This document shows, one piece after another, positions 1-9,207 of a DNA stretch of 12,389 nucleotides. The stretch is from Cercophora sp. LCS_1 (lineage: Eukaryota; Ascomycota; Sordariomycetes; Sordariales; Lasiosphaeriaceae). Made by a program: the position numbers and the translations under genes. Below the pieces are notes generated by a model. It made no database searches and was not told the origin of the DNA. It saw only the letters and a program-made list of their open reading frames with translations. The stretch is from assembly GCA_036250225.1 (NCBI GenBank), contig JAPZLL010000107.1, forward strand, positions 1-12,389, given 5' to 3'. How positions within the stretch are numbered: the stretch's first letter is position 1; each line of letters opens with the position of its first letter.

Positions 1-97
1 ACCTTGCACCCACCCTACCTAGAGCATTGGACCCTGTCCGCTCTTACGATCTGTCTTTACCAGGCTCACCTCGGTGTACCTGGAGCAGGCCGTAACA
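1..97 (+). mobile_element. 3' end of an LTR, cut by the window edge
   Basis: These bases match the last 96 bases of the complete LTR at 11477-12056: both share AGAGCATTGGA, CCGCTCTTACGATCTGTCTT and the terminal GGAGCAGGCCGTAACA. The two differ mainly in the stretch about 20 to 40 bases before the end. The copy ends in CA at base 97, and TTCGGTCAG follows, which does not look like a tRNA primer-binding site. It is therefore more likely a solo LTR or a 3' LTR than the start of an intact retroelement. The upstream part lies outside the window, so no target-site duplication can be tested. Confidence 0.8.
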
Positions 98-186
98 TTC
101 GGTCAGTTTCAAGAGCCAAAAAGCTCAAAAACACAATAAAAACCTACTTTTCACCGTTTAAAATCGTAAAAACGAATTAATTGGCT
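98..186. other. AT-rich spacer without a gene
   Basis: This short AT-rich stretch lies between the LTR end and a decayed minus-strand frame. It contains runs such as AAAAACACAATAAAAACC. I see no coding potential in it. Its composition agrees with mutated repeat DNA. Confidence 0.5.
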
Positions 187-603
187 TTACCTAAGTCTAG
201 CTATATAGCCCTGCCTAGTCTGAATACACACCCTGTGACCTAGAATCTCATAACGTGCTTGCCATACTTTCCAGCGGCGCCTTTAGTCCTCTGGTTGGCT
301 GGCGGCGCAGTTGCAGTTGGTGCTGGCTGGCGTAAAGCCATTGTGGAAGGGAGTTGGGGCCCCATCTGGGTTAGGCTTGGTATTGACACTGGCTGGCGTG
401 AGGCTATTACTGGAGGGTATTGGAGCCAGGGCTTCGATCTCCTCCAGAAGCGGCGAGATATCGTTAATAGCTTCCTTGGCTTCGGCTTTGTTAAAGAAAA
501 CAAGGACCTTTAGCTCCATAATGGCGTTGTTTGAGGCTGCAAGTTCGTCGTTATCGTTGTACTAAGTGGCGCCGCCTAACAAAATAACATCGGGGTCGGC
601 CAT
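187..603 (-). pseudogene. Decayed open frame of about 138 codons, origin unknown
   Basis: Read on the minus strand from an ATG at 603-601, one frame runs to a terminal TAA at 189-187, broken only by a TAG at 564-562 and a TAA at 285-283. Both could come from glutamine codons (CAG, CAA) by one C-to-T change, the RIP direction. The frame starts MADPDVILLGG, has an acidic helix-like part (NDISPLLEEIEALAP), a Pro/Ser/Asn-rich middle, and a basic end containing RRRWKVWQARYEILGH. This progression looks protein-like. It lies beside an LTR end, so it may be a retroelement remnant, but I do not recognise the family, and its strand is opposite to the LTR. Other frames are also open over part of this stretch, so the call is tentative. 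Confidence 0.35.
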
Positions 604-1547
604 TGCTCTGGGGGTCTGGGCCTGGTTAGCTGGCGTTTATTGACACTAGGTGCACTAGTTTTTAGTTTACGAACTTGTGGAGAAACGCCGTTTTTTTGAC
701 GTTTTTTAGCTGGGGGCTTGGTTTTCCGATGCAGGAATACGAAAGGCGACGAAAAGTAGTCAAAAATTTAGTCAAAGTCCGAAAAGTTGGCCGAAAAAAA
801 AAAATGTGTGGATTAGTCATCTTCCCAATCGGGTTAGACACTGCGATTCTAGCGGGGGACACCAAAACCCAAGCGGGGCGTACGGATGCACCCGTCTGGG
901 CCAACCGCCTTATCATTACAAGGGTGGTAATAACATGCCAGGCACCCACGTGGCACCCTCCAAAGTCCCGCTGCCACTGGCACAGGTTGATGGTATCCGT
1001 AGGTAGGTACTTGGTAAACCGCCCGGTATTCAATCAACATCAAAGCTAAAGGTCGACCAAAGACGTGGTAGTGTACGAAGTACGTCGAGGGCCGGGCTGC
1101 TGCTGCAGTGTCCCGAATGCAGATGTGCCCTTCGTCACAGCCCCACAGAAGTAGCAGCAGAGAAAACCGTAGGCCCAATTGGCGCGTAGCACCACACAAG
1201 TCGGCCGTAATTTCTCCATGTCCGGGCAACACGATGTGTTGTGATATCAGGCAAAATCGGAGCGATGCCTGTATTCTGTGCGTGCTGTTGGGACGCGTAC
1301 TTGTAATGCTGCGCTCTCGATGCTCATACAGCATTTTGCATGTTCCCAGGACCACATCCTTGTCCGAAGGGCTGAACCAGCATGGTGCCCCCTACTGAGT
1401 ACTGAGTCCTGTGTGCTGTTGCCCGCGGGGCCACAAGCATAGAATGCTGCGAGGCTGGAATCAGAGGCCGCCTCCGTCAGAATGCCATAATACGCCGGCT
1501 CCGTCCACCACTCTTTACAATTTCCACGAACTCGGCATTCTCCCACA
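604..1547. other. Intergenic region upstream of the NLR gene
   Basis: No gene can be supported in these 944 bases. Open frames exist on both strands (for example 849-1355 minus and 675-1049 plus), but they lack family motifs, splice logic and convincing composition. A homopolymer of 11 A lies near 795-805. A TAGGTAGGTAC motif lies near 1001-1011, of the TACCTAGGTA type also seen before the oxygenase gene. The last few hundred bases must include the NLR promoter and 5' leader, but I see no clear TATA box. Confidence 0.5.
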
Positions 1548-4500
1548 ATGAATCATCAGTCCTCGAGTACTACCGTGGAGGGGGCGTATGAGACGAACGT
1601 TGAAAACTTGTCCCTGTGGGAAGAATCGCTAGAGCGCAAAAAGGAGGACCTCTCGCGGCTCCTGGTGCTTCTGGAACGAAAACGTCAGCGCGGTAAGGTC
1701 TCATCTGTCCCCGTGGTCACTCTCAACGAAGCAGTTCAACTGAAGGATATGTCGCGATTCCACTCCGCCGTACAAGGGGTCGCAACCCAATTCGCTACCA
1801 AGAATGTTTCAAAGGTGTTCAAGCAATACCTCTATCCTCGTCTTGAACATTTCCGTCAGTTCAGCAAGGGTGTCGCTTCTGCGGTGCAATCCGACCCCAC
1901 CGGGATCGGGTCCCTGGTTTTTGGTTTCCTCTTCATCGTCATTCAGGTACATGGAGTCTTCGCACCTGTAATTGCATGGACTTGCGTGCTGACCTCGCTC
2001 TGGACAGTGCGGCTGCATCTTTGCTGAATCCATTGAGACCATTTTCAAGCAGCTGGACATTCTCCAGAGACAACTCCCGTCTTTCCAAGTGGACCAATCT
2101 ATGTTCCCAACAAATCTGCGACTGAAGAGCACACTGCAGGATATCTTCTGCATCTATATCGACTTCTGTGTTACAATCGTTCGGAATATGGTCAAAAAAT
2201 CGTTATGTATGTGTCCAATGCTATGCCTCATCGTCTTGCGTCCGTCCACCTCTGCTTGTTTGTTTCTCTGGGTTCCATGCCCGCATTAAAGACTGGAGAG
2301 ATCGTCATTCCGTTCTACTATCGCCTTTCTCAGCTAATTTACTCACCGTGTTTCACCAGTGGTCGTCGTCCGGAACTTCTTCTCCTCCTCCTTTCAGCAG
2401 GAACTGAACCATCTCTCTACTGAGATCTCTCATCGTGTGGCTGATTTCGACCGCGATGTACAACAATGTGAGCGCGGCCGGTCGGCCAAGGCCGATGAGA
2501 CCACACAAGAGATTTTGAAAGACCTCCAGGATACGTCCTTGGTGTCCAAACAGCCCAAGTTCCCGGTCCGCTCGGTCAATATTGCAGAAAACAAATCCTT
2601 CGTCGGCCGGGCAGACGAACTTGAGGAGATATTCAAGCTACTGATACGGCACCATCGAGAAGCCCGTCCAGTGTCCTGCGTCCTCCATGGTATCGGCGGT
2701 GTCGGCAAAACACAGACAGCCCTCAAGTTTCTCTACCAATTCGACAAAGAGTTTGACGCGATTTTCTGGGTCAGCGCCGACCCTGAGAAGGAAACTGAGA
2801 CTCAGAGAACTTTTGGAAACATCGGAGTGCAACTCAAATTGTTTGACGACAAGGAAGACATCACCGAAGCGGAAATAAACCAAGTCACGCAATGGTTCAA
2901 TACGACCGGTAGGGTCCAGTTCTTGAACTCCATTTCTGCTCGAAAACACGTCTCTGACTTCGCAACCATCAGACAAAAAGTGGCTCCTTGTGTTCGACAA
3001 CGTTGTAAAACGCAGGGATCTCGGCCCTTACTGGCCAACTCATTGTCAAAAGTCCTCTGCCATCTTGGTGACCTCGCAGGCCCAAATTGGTGGCGTTGAC
3101 TACAAGATTCCCATTCGGCCTCTGGACGATCAGCAAGGAGCCACTTTTCTCCTCAACCAACTGGATGTTGATGAGGGGTCCTCTGATCCGGCTCTGCGAG
3201 AGGCTGCCGGCAAGATCTCGCACGTCCTGGGCGGATCTCCACTGTGGCTGAAGAGCGCTCAAGGCATTCTGGAATTTGGCTGCACGTTCCAAGAATGTCT
3301 CGAGCAGCTCCAAGCAGACGTCGATTTCCCAGGGGGGACAGGCTCAGCGGAGACGGATCGTGAGCAGGACAGCAACACGCAATATGAAGGAGCTGCCATC
3401 GCTGCTCATGACTATCTCCTCAAGCAGCTTCCGCCTGGTTCACTTGATATTTTCTTCATGGTTGCCCTGATGAATCCTGACGACGTCAGCGAGGAACTTC
3501 TTCTGCGACCACCGAACCACGCGAAGGATGAACTAGAATTTCTGCACAGGAAGAGTCTGTAAGTGCCCACCAGCGGCTGCCCACGACAGCCACAAGTCGA
3601 GTTTGTCTTGCTGATATTGTCTAGATATCTTCTCAATGTTGCCGAGCTCAGCTACGCCAACCTCATCCAGCGTGACACCACCAACAGCGATAGGCCATAC
3701 CTTCGAACCCATCGAGCGGTGCAAAGAATCGTCATTCTGAAGCTTGGCAAGGACAATTACGCCTCGCAGCGACAGGCGGCCTTTGCCCGAGTCATCCGTG
3801 TCCTCCGGGACTTCTTCCCGCCGCCGTCCAAGACGCAGATTGCGCAGGCCGATGTGCGGCCCCGTCTGCTCAAAGTACTTCCTCATCTACTGACTCTCCT
3901 CCATGCCTTCGAAGCCCTGTCGCCGGCCATGAAGGGCGACCTTGCCCTTGTCGAGCTTCTCTGCGACGTCGCCGGCATGGATCTGTTCGACCAGGGCAGT
4001 CTGAACGAGGCCTACTGGATCAACAAGATTGCGGAGAAAATCCTCGACTCGCTTGACACAAGTGGAAGAGACCTTGGTGCTCCAGACACTCCGGACGCAC
4101 CTATCTTGACCGGTGAGGCGTTGAAGATGGCCAGTCTCAGGAGCGATGCCTTGACCATCGCTAGCCTTAGCACGGACTTCATGGGCTTGACAAAGCGGCA
4201 GGAGGGCCTCGAAATGCGGCAGAAATGCAAAGAGATCCGGCGGCTCTGCTTCCGCAGTATTCCTGGGAGCGAAGTCACAGCCGATGATAAAATTCGGCTG
4301 TACAACAGCTACGGCGATCTGGCAACCAGTTTCCAGCAGCTCAACGACTTCAAGGGGGTCCGCGAGAATATGGAGGAGTGTCTCCGGAACTACAAGCTCT
4401 GGGGCGATGAGAAAGCCATCCCATACGAGTATGCAAAGTACTACAGCATGACATCGTTTGCGCTTATCTACGAGAACGACTACACGACAGCGGTAGATTA

Positions 4501-5123
4501 CGCTGAGCGGGCCTACAAGCTGATTGATGAAGCATACCCCGGAACATCCAGTGCAATCCTCCACAAGTCTGACTATGCGCTGATTCTCTTCCAAACTGGG
4601 CCGGAGGGAAGACAGGAAGCACACTTGATCATGAAAGATTTGCTCTCCAGGTCCGAGAAGGACTGTGGAGAGGACAATCTTAGAACACTTGAGCTTCGAA
4701 TGATATTCGGCATCATGCTCTACTTTGTGGAAAATTTCACCGAGGCACGGTGAGTACTGCTGCCCTAGAGCGAAATGAACTGCAAACTTCGTACCAGGTG
4801 CTAAATGAAGCAGGGTCCAAATCGAGAAGGCGCTTCAAACAGGAGAAACTAAGATCCAACAATGGCCTGTGGAGAACGCGGTGCGAGGCAGGTACTATCT
4901 ATCTCAAATCCTGAAGAAGATCAACCCACAAGACACGGAGGCCGAGAGGATGGAACAGGATGCAAAGGCCCACCTCGAAGAGTTGCTCAAGCTGGACTTC
5001 ACAGGGAAGGCGGCCGAGTACCGCGGAGACTACCCCATGCTGTTCGATTACCTGGTGAACTGGGAGTGCCGACTCGTAACCCCGCGGCAGCCCTCCACCA
5101 CGGAGCCTCAGTGTGGTCCATAA
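1548..5123 (+). CDS. Fungal NLR (DUF7708-like, NB-ARC, TPR-like), six exons
   Basis: Predicted intracellular STAND-class NLR. Fungal NLRs are linked to non-self recognition and programmed cell death; the ligand here is unknown. Model: join(1548-1946, 2008-2206, 2360-2908, 2973-3558, 3625-4749, 4814-5123), 3168 nt, 1055 residues. Four introns are 61-66 nt and intron 2 is 153 nt. All are GT..AG, with donors such as GTATGT, GTAAGT and GTGAGT, and CTGAC-type branch sites in at least two. Residues 20 to about 230 form a helical domain resembling DUF7708. NB-ARC begins at FVGRADEL (280). It has a P-loop GIGGVGKT (310-317, K316), Walker B WLLVFDNV (386-393, D391), ILVTSQ (413-418), GGSPLWL in the GLPL position (469-475), and THRAVQ (606-611) where the MHD-type histidine is expected. 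Residues from about 700 are helical with TPR-like units, such as ENDYTTAVDYAERAYKL (861-877) and ENFTEARVQIEKAL across the last splice. The start ATG has A at -3. The gene appears intact, with no RIP-type stops. The last ~15 residues are low-complexity and might be replaced by another splice form. Family confidence is high; exon edges are inferred. Confidence 0.9.
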
Positions 5124-5904
5124 TATGCAAAATGCATTCTTCAGCGGCCGGTGTGGTGGGGGTGGGCCGACGATGATGCGTTGTCAGACGCACCTCTAAC
5201 ATTTCACAGCCGCCCATTAGCTGGCGCCGGCGACTTGGTGGGTCCGTATGCACCTGGCTATTTCAGCGAGTAAATCCGCGTATCAAGGCTAGTGCCGATG
5301 ATTCTGAAAAGCGTTACTTCATGCCGTGAAACTGCAAAGGGGCCGTTGGAGGGGACGAGGCTGTGAAGTAGTGTACCGGCTGTGGGACCTGAAGTGGTGT
5401 GCCCATCTGAGGCGTCATTGGTGTGCTAGCTCTGTAGGATGAGCCAAAGCATTTTTCGCAAGTACTGCGTGCCAATCTCCTAGTAGCTATCTCCACAGGA
5501 GCGAACCACGGTGTAAGCCGCGTACTTTTGGTACTTCGAACGACGGGCCGTCTCCCTCCACTCACAGTCATTTTCAGATACCCACCCCGACTGACCCCGA
5601 AGACACGGGGTAAAACCAAGAAAGCTGAGATGGCGGGGCAATGGATATTCAAGAGCCGCAGATTGTGGTCCCCCAAGAACGAACCGTGGTCCGTTTGAGC
5701 TCTAGCTTGGCAACCTCGGGCGGATTGGCCTACGCATGACCCCCAGAAAGAGTATTCTTAGGATATATATCCATCGATGAGACCCCATAATTCCAGCCGC
5801 CCTCTCTTACCAAGACCAATCTACTAGAGCCCTGTCTTGACCCATCGCCCCCTGAGCCCAAGATTCAATAAACAACCGGCCCGCCCACTCATCCTATACC
5901 CACG
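5124..5904. other. Intergenic region between the NLR and the small gene
   Basis: No gene is supported here. A minus-strand open frame (5314-5676) has no recognisable domain and no splice logic. The distal half probably serves as promoter for the plus-strand gene starting at 5905: it holds a TATA-like palindrome at 5761-5772 and a CCAAT motif (ACCAAT) near 5815-5820. Confidence 0.5.
5761..5772 (+). promoter_or_regulatory. TATA-like palindrome upstream of the 73-residue gene
   Basis: GGATATATATCC is a perfect 12-base palindrome containing TATATATA. It sits about 130 bases before the ATG at 5905, a plausible distance for a core promoter element with a leader of roughly 100 nt. A CCAAT sequence and CT-rich stretches lie between it and the start codon. 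The role is inferred from position only. Confidence 0.4.
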
Positions 5905-6126
5905 ATGGATAAGAACGAGCTTCAAGCTGCGATGTCTGGCATGTACAACACTAGCGAATATCACAAAGAACGAGTTCAGGAGGATGAGGCCACCAGCGCT
6001 CCGGCTGACAGAGAGCAGCCATGGAGAAAGTACCTTGGCGAGATCATGACGGTCACCACCGAGGAGGAGAAACTCGCTGGCGATCAATACAAGCTTTCGG
6101 AGGGCTACGACGATCACTCGAGCTGA
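5905..6126 (+). CDS. Small acidic hypothetical protein, 73 residues
   Basis: A single uninterrupted frame starts at an ATG in good context (CCCACGATGG, A at -3) and ends in TGA. The product is hydrophilic and rich in Glu, Asp and Lys. It has no signal peptide, membrane segment or cysteine pattern, so a soluble intracellular protein is likely. Visible features are an N-terminal helix-like part (NELQAAMSGMYNTSEYHKER), a Trp-containing central segment (PWRKYLGEIMTVTTEEEKLA) and an acidic Ser-ending tail. I do not recognise a family. Support for a real gene comes from the start context, an upstream TATA-like element, a protein-like alternation of charged and aliphatic residues, and synteny on the same strand as both neighbours. 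It lies about 0.8 kb after the NLR stop and about 1 kb before the oxygenase. No function is claimed; chance is the alternative. Confidence 0.6.
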   Translation: MDKNELQAAMSGMYNTSEYHKERVQEDEATSAPADREQPWRKYLGEIMTVTTEEEKLAGDQYKLSEGYDDHSS

Positions 6127-7123
6127 TTCAACCCGTCAAGAAGAGAACCTGGTGCGTAATCCCCGAGGCATTAATGCCTCCCACAAACTCCACTTGCACC
6201 CCCGTGCCCCTGATGGCGAGACGGAGACCAGGCTAACGACCGGCCGCGTCGGAGTAGACAGTCAAACTTGTCCTGTGCTGCATGTTTCTTTCATTTGCCA
6301 TCTTCAGACTAGGCTCTTCGTGGCTGGAGAAGATGACTGTCGGACACATCAATCACGGATGCCAGCGGTGCCTACCAGCGGCCCCCATTTAACGAAAGCG
6401 CAAATCTCGAATTTGGGTGACAAGATCGGTCGTTACCAGGGTTTTTGCTTTGTGGTTTCTCAAGTTCACATTAAATCCACTGATAGTAAAATTGGGACAC
6501 TCTTGACTCGCGTACCAGGAGAATACTGTACCTCTTACTTTCATTGCCAGGCAGTTAACTTGATGGAAGCGATCACGGTGACGTCCTACATTGCTTTCGC
6601 GTCACTCTTGCGAGATTTCGCACGATTTGCTATCCGTGCCATCTTCGCCCAGGACCTGGTGGCCAGTTTATGCGCTGGCAACCAGTCTCGTGGCGGCTGG
6701 TGAAAATTATTACCGTCGTCTTCCACGTGAACTGATGGGTGATGAACGACTGGAAGGACTCCGCCCGGTCCCGGTTCTTCGCCCGGCAAGTCAAACCGGT
6801 GAGCTGCCACGCCCCCACCCATACCATATGCACCACGACGCGCAGTGCTGCTTGGCAGAGAGCGAGGATGGGTCGGCAATTGCCAGCGTCTGCTTTCCAA
6901 GTTGTCGGGGTCTTCTTCGGCTCCCAGTTCCTCTCACGGGTCTCCTGGACGGCACTGTTTCCTTGACGGAACATACCTCGAGTACCTAGCAGTGGGTTTT
7001 TCTTCGAATTCCAGTGTACCACGGGAGCCTAGGTAAATTTGAAACAGCGGACAAGCACTCAAATTGCAGACCTTAGGTACCTAGGTACCTACTTGACAGC
7101 CGAGAAAAAGCCGTCCCACCAAC
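6127..7123. other. Intergenic region upstream of the oxygenase gene
   Basis: These 997 bases contain several overlapping open frames on both strands (the longest at 6152-6703 plus). None shows a known motif, fungal intron signals or a protein-like composition, so none is annotated. The proximal 150 bases carry several TAGGTA/TACCTA motifs and are likely promoter and 5' leader of the gene starting at 7124. Confidence 0.5.
7074..7091. promoter_or_regulatory. 18-base TAGGTACC palindrome before the oxygenase
   Basis: TAGGTACCTAGGTACCTA is a perfect palindrome ending 32 bases before the oxygenase ATG. Related short copies lie nearby: GTACCTAG near 6984 and CCTAGGTA near 7028-7036. TACCTAGGTA-type repeats are known to be common in non-coding DNA of many filamentous ascomycetes. 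It could be a bipartite regulator site or only a simple repeat; the sequence cannot decide. Confidence 0.4.
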
Positions 7124-8346
7124 ATGGCGGCTCCTTCAGGTCCTCAGGCAGCCACCTTCCGCTATTTCCATTTCAACCCTGAGGTCCACTCGCGGGAGAA
7201 GCCTTATGAGATTCTCATGAACCTCCCGCTCGGCGGGAAGGATCCGAACTACCGCCGTCACAACAAGGAGTTTGAGGAGCGCCGAGTCCCTATCCAGGAC
7301 GCCCGCGGCAGAGAGGACAAGTTCACTCTGGACAAGAACAGCTTCTGCTGGCGACACTGGGAAGGGCCCGAGACATGGAGAGGCATCGATGCCGAGGGCG
7401 TCAAGGCACTGGGGAACGAAGAGGTGGAAACGACCTACATCAAGGAGGTGGAGAGCTTCATTGCGTCCCGGCTGGAGCAGCAAGACGGCGAAGCGGTTGA
7501 CATTGTCAAGGTGTTTGACTATAGGGTAATTACAGGCTTCTCCTAGACCAATCCGGTCATGTCCTAGGCCAATCTCTTTTGTTGAAATACCTCCAGATGG
7601 CCATGCTGAGTTTGGACCGTGCAATTAGTTGAGAGCAAGCATGAACCAAGATGCGTTCGACCAAAGAACACTCGATCTGGATAACGGGCTGGACCCCATG
7701 AGGCCAGTCTCCTTCCCCCACGTGGGTAAGTACCCAAAGCGTGCGACATCCCGGCTTCGATGACTCGTACTCAAATGTCAGGTCAATCAGATCAAAGCTT
7801 CATTGGGGCGATCAAAAGAGTCCACGAACATATGGGCGATCAGGCCCATGATCTGCTTAAGCGGCGATGGCGGGTCGTAAAGTAAGTGTGCTCGCATCGA
7901 TCTCATGCCCATGTACGACGTACCTGACCATCCCCGGCATAGCGTCTGGAAGCCCCTCAAAGCGGTGACCAACTGGCCGCTTGCTCTCTGCAACACTGTG
8001 TCGGTGCATCAGGATGACCTCGTGGCTTCCGACCTCATCCGGCGTAGGACGGTGGGGGAGTCGTGGTACTGCAAGTACAACCCGGCGCACGCGTGGTACT
8101 ACCTCTCCAACCAAGAGCCACATGAGGTGACGATGCTCAAGATCCAGGACTCAAAGGACGACGAGCCCGTGAGGTGTACGTCCAACTCCCTGTTGTCGAG
8201 ACAGCTTTGATCGTTTGCTGACTGAAGCTGTCGCAGTTTGCCTCCATTCTTCATTTCAACTGGAAGGGGAATATTCTGGAGAAGGCCGGCAGAGCTTTGA
8301 AGTGAGGGCGTTGGTTTTTGATAAGCCCTTGGTAAATGAAGACTGA
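7124..8346 (+). CDS. AsaB/GA4-desaturase/CmcJ-type oxygenase, five exons
   Basis: Predicted non-heme iron, 2-oxoglutarate-type hydroxylase/desaturase of the family that includes AsaB, gibberellin GA4 desaturase, NvfI and bacterial CmcJ. Members usually modify secondary metabolites; the substrate here is unknown. Model: join(7124-7525, 7629-7725, 7791-7881, 7943-8175, 8237-8346), 933 nt, 310 residues, a normal length. Introns are 103, 65, 61 and 61 nt; introns 3 and 4 have CTGAC branch sites. Family landmarks in order are FRYFHFNPE near the N terminus, FCWRHWEGPETW, VFDYR (130-134), HVDQS (165-169, candidate metal ligands H165 and D167), NVWKPL (197-202), NWPLALC (207-213), YNPAHAWYYL (242-251, H246), DSKDDEPVRFCLHSSF (266-281, H278) and FEVRALVF near the end. 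The ATG has A at -3. Without splicing the gene looks broken into frames, but every break falls at a good splice pair. It has no recognisable biosynthetic neighbour in the window. Which His completes the iron site is not certain from sequence alone. Confidence 0.88.
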
Positions 8347-8468
8347 TGGGATAGCATGATCTGGGACTCTCCGGGCAAATTTGTATGGGAGAGGTGTCAC
8401 TTTTCCGACGGAGCATCTGGATCTTTCCTAGAAATTCTCAGAGTCTTAGAAATGATAATATTAACTTA

Positions 8469-8500
8469 ACATGTATCAAAAAGTACATGTATGTAATAAA
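8469..8500 (+). terminator. Probable 3'-end region of the oxygenase transcript
   Basis: A 7-base inverted repeat, ACATGTA and TACATGT separated by 8 bases (8469-8490), is followed by AATAAA at 8495-8500, a canonical polyadenylation hexamer. It is about 120 to 150 bases after the stop codon, a usual 3' UTR length in fungi. Other AT-rich sequence follows, so chance cannot be excluded. Confidence 0.35.
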
Positions 8501-8835
8501 AAGTTGCTCGGAGTCTTTTTTTTTTGGAAGAGGCCTAAGGTGGTCAAAATTATTTGTATGGAGTTACCTGGCTAACTAATAAGCCGGCCAAGTAATCCAA
8601 CTCCCCCCCCTCCGGACTTAACGAGATGACTGTTGATCGATTTCCACTAGAGAAACTGCAACTGGCAGTGACTGGTTGATGAAATGAGACGGGTATTAGA
8701 ACAACTAGGGCACATCAAAACGGGCATTGGCCTCCTTTTCGGTCAAATCGACCTCCCTTAGGCTGGATGGCCTTTGCGGCTATTTCGGCACCTCCCGTTG
8801 CCTTCAGCACCTCTCTCTAGCTTACCTGCAGTTGA
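8501..8835. other. Non-coding transition into repeat-rich DNA
   Basis: I see no gene in this stretch. It holds a T-run near 8516-8525, a run of eight C near 8603-8610, and moderately GC-rich DNA without a convincing frame. It separates the last intact gene from the repeat block. Confidence 0.5.
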
Positions 8836-9117
8836 CATAAGGTTGGCGCGCATGGCTGTAACGCTGCTGAGAAGCTCACCGGAAGCAGCTATTGGGCCGG
8901 GACGGTTTCGGAGCGCCTAAGGGCCCAGGGGATTGGTGCTGACATCTGGTTGACGAATGAGGTCGCCTCCTATTTCGCCGTGCTGGAGCTGGAAATCTCG
9001 GCCGAGACGGGATGCCTTGCTGCGGTCATCACCACGCCGCTCAGGTTTGCAGCAAGTCCGCGCATTTGTGGTATTTCCGCAAGTGGAAATCTGGGCGAGG
9101 TTAATTGCAGTCTTCTG
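8836..9117 (+). pseudogene. Open 94-codon stretch with faint copia-gag resemblance
   Basis: A frame bounded by TGA at 8833-8835 and TGA at 9118-9120 is open for 94 codons and has no ATG, so it would be an exon or gene fragment. The segment KLTGSSYWAGTVSERLRAQG resembles the start of copia-type gag domains (DUF4219/UBN2), where L-T-G-x-N-Y is followed by W and then hydrophobic residues at +4 and +8 from the W. Here two residues between Tyr and Trp would be missing. The rest (DIWLTNEVASYFAVLELE) has a protein-like pattern. The stretch is GC-rich, unlike the AT-rich DNA after 9215. An open frame this long can arise by chance in GC-rich DNA, so confidence is low. Confidence 0.22.
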
Positions 9118-9207
9118 TGAATGAGAAAACGGGACGGCGGCTGACCGTGAATGTCCGAATCCTTTGCCGACGAGGGGGAAACGAATTGGGAACTAGTCGC
9201 CGCCGGA

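Noticed and set aside
849..1355. 168-codon minus-strand frame upstream of the NLR
   Set aside because: No domain, no protein-like pattern, and overlapping open frames on both strands indicate chance.
1548..1625. Amyloid signalling motif at the NLR N terminus
   Set aside because: The first 25 residues are hydrophilic and lack the repeated N/G-Q hydrophobic pattern of HET-s, sigma or PP motifs.
2882..3100. Frameshift in the NLR before Walker B
   Set aside because: A 64-nt intron (2909-2972) with GT..AG ends and a CTGAC branch site restores the frame and yields the expected WLLVFDN motif.
5314..5676. 120-codon minus-strand frame
   Set aside because: One isolated CxxC pattern only; no family resemblance or splice support.
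6152..6703. 183-codon plus-strand frame after the small gene
   Set aside because: Unstructured composition, no start context or motif, and several competing frames.
7510..8215. Oxygenase gene as a truncated pseudogene
   Set aside because: Four introns with good signals rebuild every family landmark and a 310-residue frame ending at TGA 8344-8346.
9100..9180. tRNA or tRNA-derived SINE, from a GTCCGAATCC word near 9150
   Set aside because: It resembles a B box, but no A box or cloverleaf can be placed upstream.
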